Assembly (NCBI RefSeq): GCF_020921035.1
Contig: NC_063150.1
Location: 7,254,001-7,318,000, forward strand
DNA length: 64,000 nt
From: Rhodamnia argentea
Lineage: Eukaryota; Streptophyta; Magnoliopsida; Myrtales; Myrtaceae
Reading direction: 5' to 3'
Part shown: positions 62,108-64,000 of the stretch, piece by piece
Numbering within the stretch: the stretch's first letter is position 1
How the letters are laid out: every line of letters begins with the position of its first letter
Program-made: the position numbers and the translations under genes
Notes under the pieces: generated by a model
What the model saw: only the letters and a program-made list of their open reading frames with translations
What the model was told of the DNA's origin: nothing
Databases searched by the model: none

Positions 62108-63808
62108 TGCTCGGGTTGCTCCTTCAATGGGGAGTTCGTTATCCCCTCTCTTTTCTCTTTGGTTTCTATACGAGGTATGGCTAGTGTTTCTGGAGTTCTT
62201 GCCTGTGTGGAAAGTTAAACCTGAAATTGCAATTTTTTTTTTCTCTGTAGGAAATGAAAGCTTGTACATTTTCTTTTAATATGAGATGGAACCTTCTATA
62301 GATTCATTAACTGGGTGCTCACTATTTTTTGGGCTAGCGAGGGAGAGTCTGGTGCTTTTCAAGTGGCTCGAACGGTGCCCACTCGGTATCATAGTTTCCC
62401 TAACTCATGCATACTGGATAATCACCAGAGCTCATCGTTTATGACTGTACTTATGCCTGAAAATCCTTATGGACAATGGTGTCGCTTTGTTCCTGTCTCG
62501 CCGCTGTGGTAGGTTTTGCACGCAGAATTAATTTACCACGTTTTTTTTTTTTGGGTATGGAGTCTTAACTAATGACAGGTCAAATTTATATGTTTTGTAC
62601 ACATACGTCACTGTTATTATGTACTTCGGGCTCTAAATGGTTGTTTTTCCAGGGTAAGACTTCTTTTTTCTCTAACTAGTTCATTTGCACGTCCAAAGGG
62701 GGAATGAAACTAGCTGATTTGTGAACTTGGTTGGCATCAACTGGGGAACATATGTTTGTGTTTATTTGGGAAATTCATCCCCATTAAGCCGGCACGTGAA
62801 TGTACTAATCCAAAACATCCATAGGGTGTACTTCTTGAATCATATTCTTTTTTTTTTTTTTTTTTTGTTATCCGTATATAATATCAAGATCCAGTTCATT
62901 CTGTCTTTCGAATTTTCGAAATTCAACCGATCGGTACACTTGCCAAAATGAGTGGGGAATCCGTGCATTTGCTGAAAAGAGTAAGAGCCCCTGTGTGCAT
63001 CACAGAAGAGCAATGACCCTACAGTTGTACCTCATATGAGATCATTACATTATTAAGTAAACGTACCGAACGTGACAGAGAGGTAGCCCAGCTGTGAATT
63101 GATTTGAGCAACTTTAATCATCGAGAGATGGGCAACTAGTGATTGCAGATGTTAATGTCCATGTTACAAATATCAGTGAAAGATCAACTGAACGAGGGCT
63201 AGCGATTCATGCCATGCAATCAAACCAAGTGTCGGTCATTCATGCCATATCATGTCGTTAACCCGATCACAAAGAATTTATGTCAAAGATTGGCCGAAAC
63301 GTTTTGAGTGTAGGCGCATCGCGTCGTGTTTGAGTTTCTTTGGATAACGAAAAAGATTGTTATCGATCTGCTACTCACGGTTTGGCCCTTTGAGAGTCAT
63401 TGCGAGTGGTTGCTTATCTCGATCAGATTCACGCTCTAACTGTACTGAAGTTGAAGGCGTTGAATGGTTGGTGTGGGACTAGGAGGGAGCAACTAGCACG
63501 GCGTTGAATAGTAGCTATTGTTCTTTGAGAAGTTTGGTTGACATTTTCGTGAGCAACTTGGTTTCAAAAACGAAAGCAAGATGCTTTGCCACGAGGAAAC
63601 TGCCTCATCCACCTGCGAACTGAGATCTCACTCCTAAAGAGCTCTGTCTGAAGTCGTTTCATTGTCTTCGCTCTGCCCACTCCCATCTTGATATTTCCTC
63701 TGTGTACGGTTCGCTGCTGCTCGAGCTCAACTTGCGAATCTCTCCGGTGATTAATCGGTGCACCAAATACCACTGATCTCTGATCCTCATCTGTTTCCGG
63801 GCGGTAGA
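62108..63808. other. Intergenic region between FYV7-like and Gly/Pro-rich genes
   Basis: Contains the FYV7-like 3' end and the promoter and leader of the next gene. No other gene recognised. A T-rich run lies at 62848-62867. Confidence 0.5.
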
Positions 63809-64000
63809 ATGGGACCTGGAGGACCTGGAGGAGGCGGCGGTCCTGGAGGACCGGGTTTCGGCGGGCCAGGAGGACCAGGTTTCGGCGGACCCGGTTTCGG
63901 AGGTCCGGGTTTTGGTGGACCCGGGGGACCATGGGGACCGGGGCCAGGAGGGCCTTGGGGTCCTGGGTTCGGAGGCCCGTGGGGACCCGGTGGCGGCTTC
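63809..64000 (+). CDS. Gly/Pro-rich protein, N-terminal part
   Basis: The start ATG at 63809 follows an in-frame TAG at 63803-63805. The frame stays open to the window end (64 codons). The product is almost only Gly, Pro, Phe and Trp in repeats of GGPGF and PWGPG; there is no signal peptide at the start. Such repeats occur in plant glycine-rich proteins of unknown function. The N-terminus alone does not say whether a folded domain follows. The minus-strand frame over the same region is a shadow of the repeat. Confidence 0.65.
   Translation, partial: MGPGGPGGGGGPGGPGFGGPGGPGFGGPGFGGPGFGGPGGPWGPGPGGPWGPGFGGPWGPGGGF

Noticed and set aside
63564..63932. 122-codon minus-strand frame at the window end
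   Set aside because: Shadow of the Gly/Pro-rich repeat on the plus strand and its leader.

Overview
This is a window of plant nuclear DNA, almost certainly from a eudicot. Its genes have GT-AG introns and encode CC-type glutaredoxins, a CONSTANS-like B-box/CCT factor, a CASP-like membrane protein and Gnk2 (ginkbilobin) relatives. Intergenic DNA is AT-rich and full of decayed transposons. The look of the dispersed repeats made me think of Myrtales (Eucalyptus-like), but that is an impression from memory and was not tested. Coding genes occupy a minor part of the window; most of it is repeats. Left part (1-16 kb): two divergent copies of a tandem segmental duplication (about 1-5952 and 9207-15853). 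Each carries a CCMS-type glutaredoxin gene on the minus strand; the first is cut by the window edge. The copies differ by insertions: a short element at 2761-3286 in copy A; and in copy B a 924-bp element (10937-11860), a 2.9-kb hAT transposon with a broken transposase (11999-14899) and a 115-bp SINE-like insert (15507-15621). Each copy preserves the empty site of the other's insertions, so element ends and target-site duplications can be read directly. Middle part (16-36 kb): no intact gene recognised. It holds more members of the long-inverted-repeat element family, a 1.3-kb degenerate minisatellite, a non-autonomous hAT-like element with another element nested in it, three tandem broken Gnk2-domain genes on the minus strand (25.3, 27.6 and 30.3 kb), a fold-back element made of about 59-bp repeats, and large microsatellites. 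Right part (36-64 kb): gene-bearing. In order: an intronless CCLC-type glutaredoxin (36523-36837, +); a 12-exon CHY/CTCHY/RING E3 ubiquitin ligase of the MIEL1/CHYR type (40446-45555, +); a 4-exon CONSTANS-like gene (47776-50410, +); a 2-exon CASP-like gene (52968-55318, -); a 3-exon FYV7/CCDC59-like rRNA-processing protein (58976-62107, +); and the start of a Gly/Pro-rich protein (63809 to the window end, +). These are independent single genes; no operon or pathway cluster is apparent. The most interesting material is structural. A family of about ten elements shares long terminal inverted repeats, 9-bp target duplications where resolvable, and a size-variable GC-rich core between a polypyrimidine and a polypurine tract. 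I did not find a convincing new multi-gene system. All exon structures were built by eye from splice signals, frame continuity and remembered family sequences.
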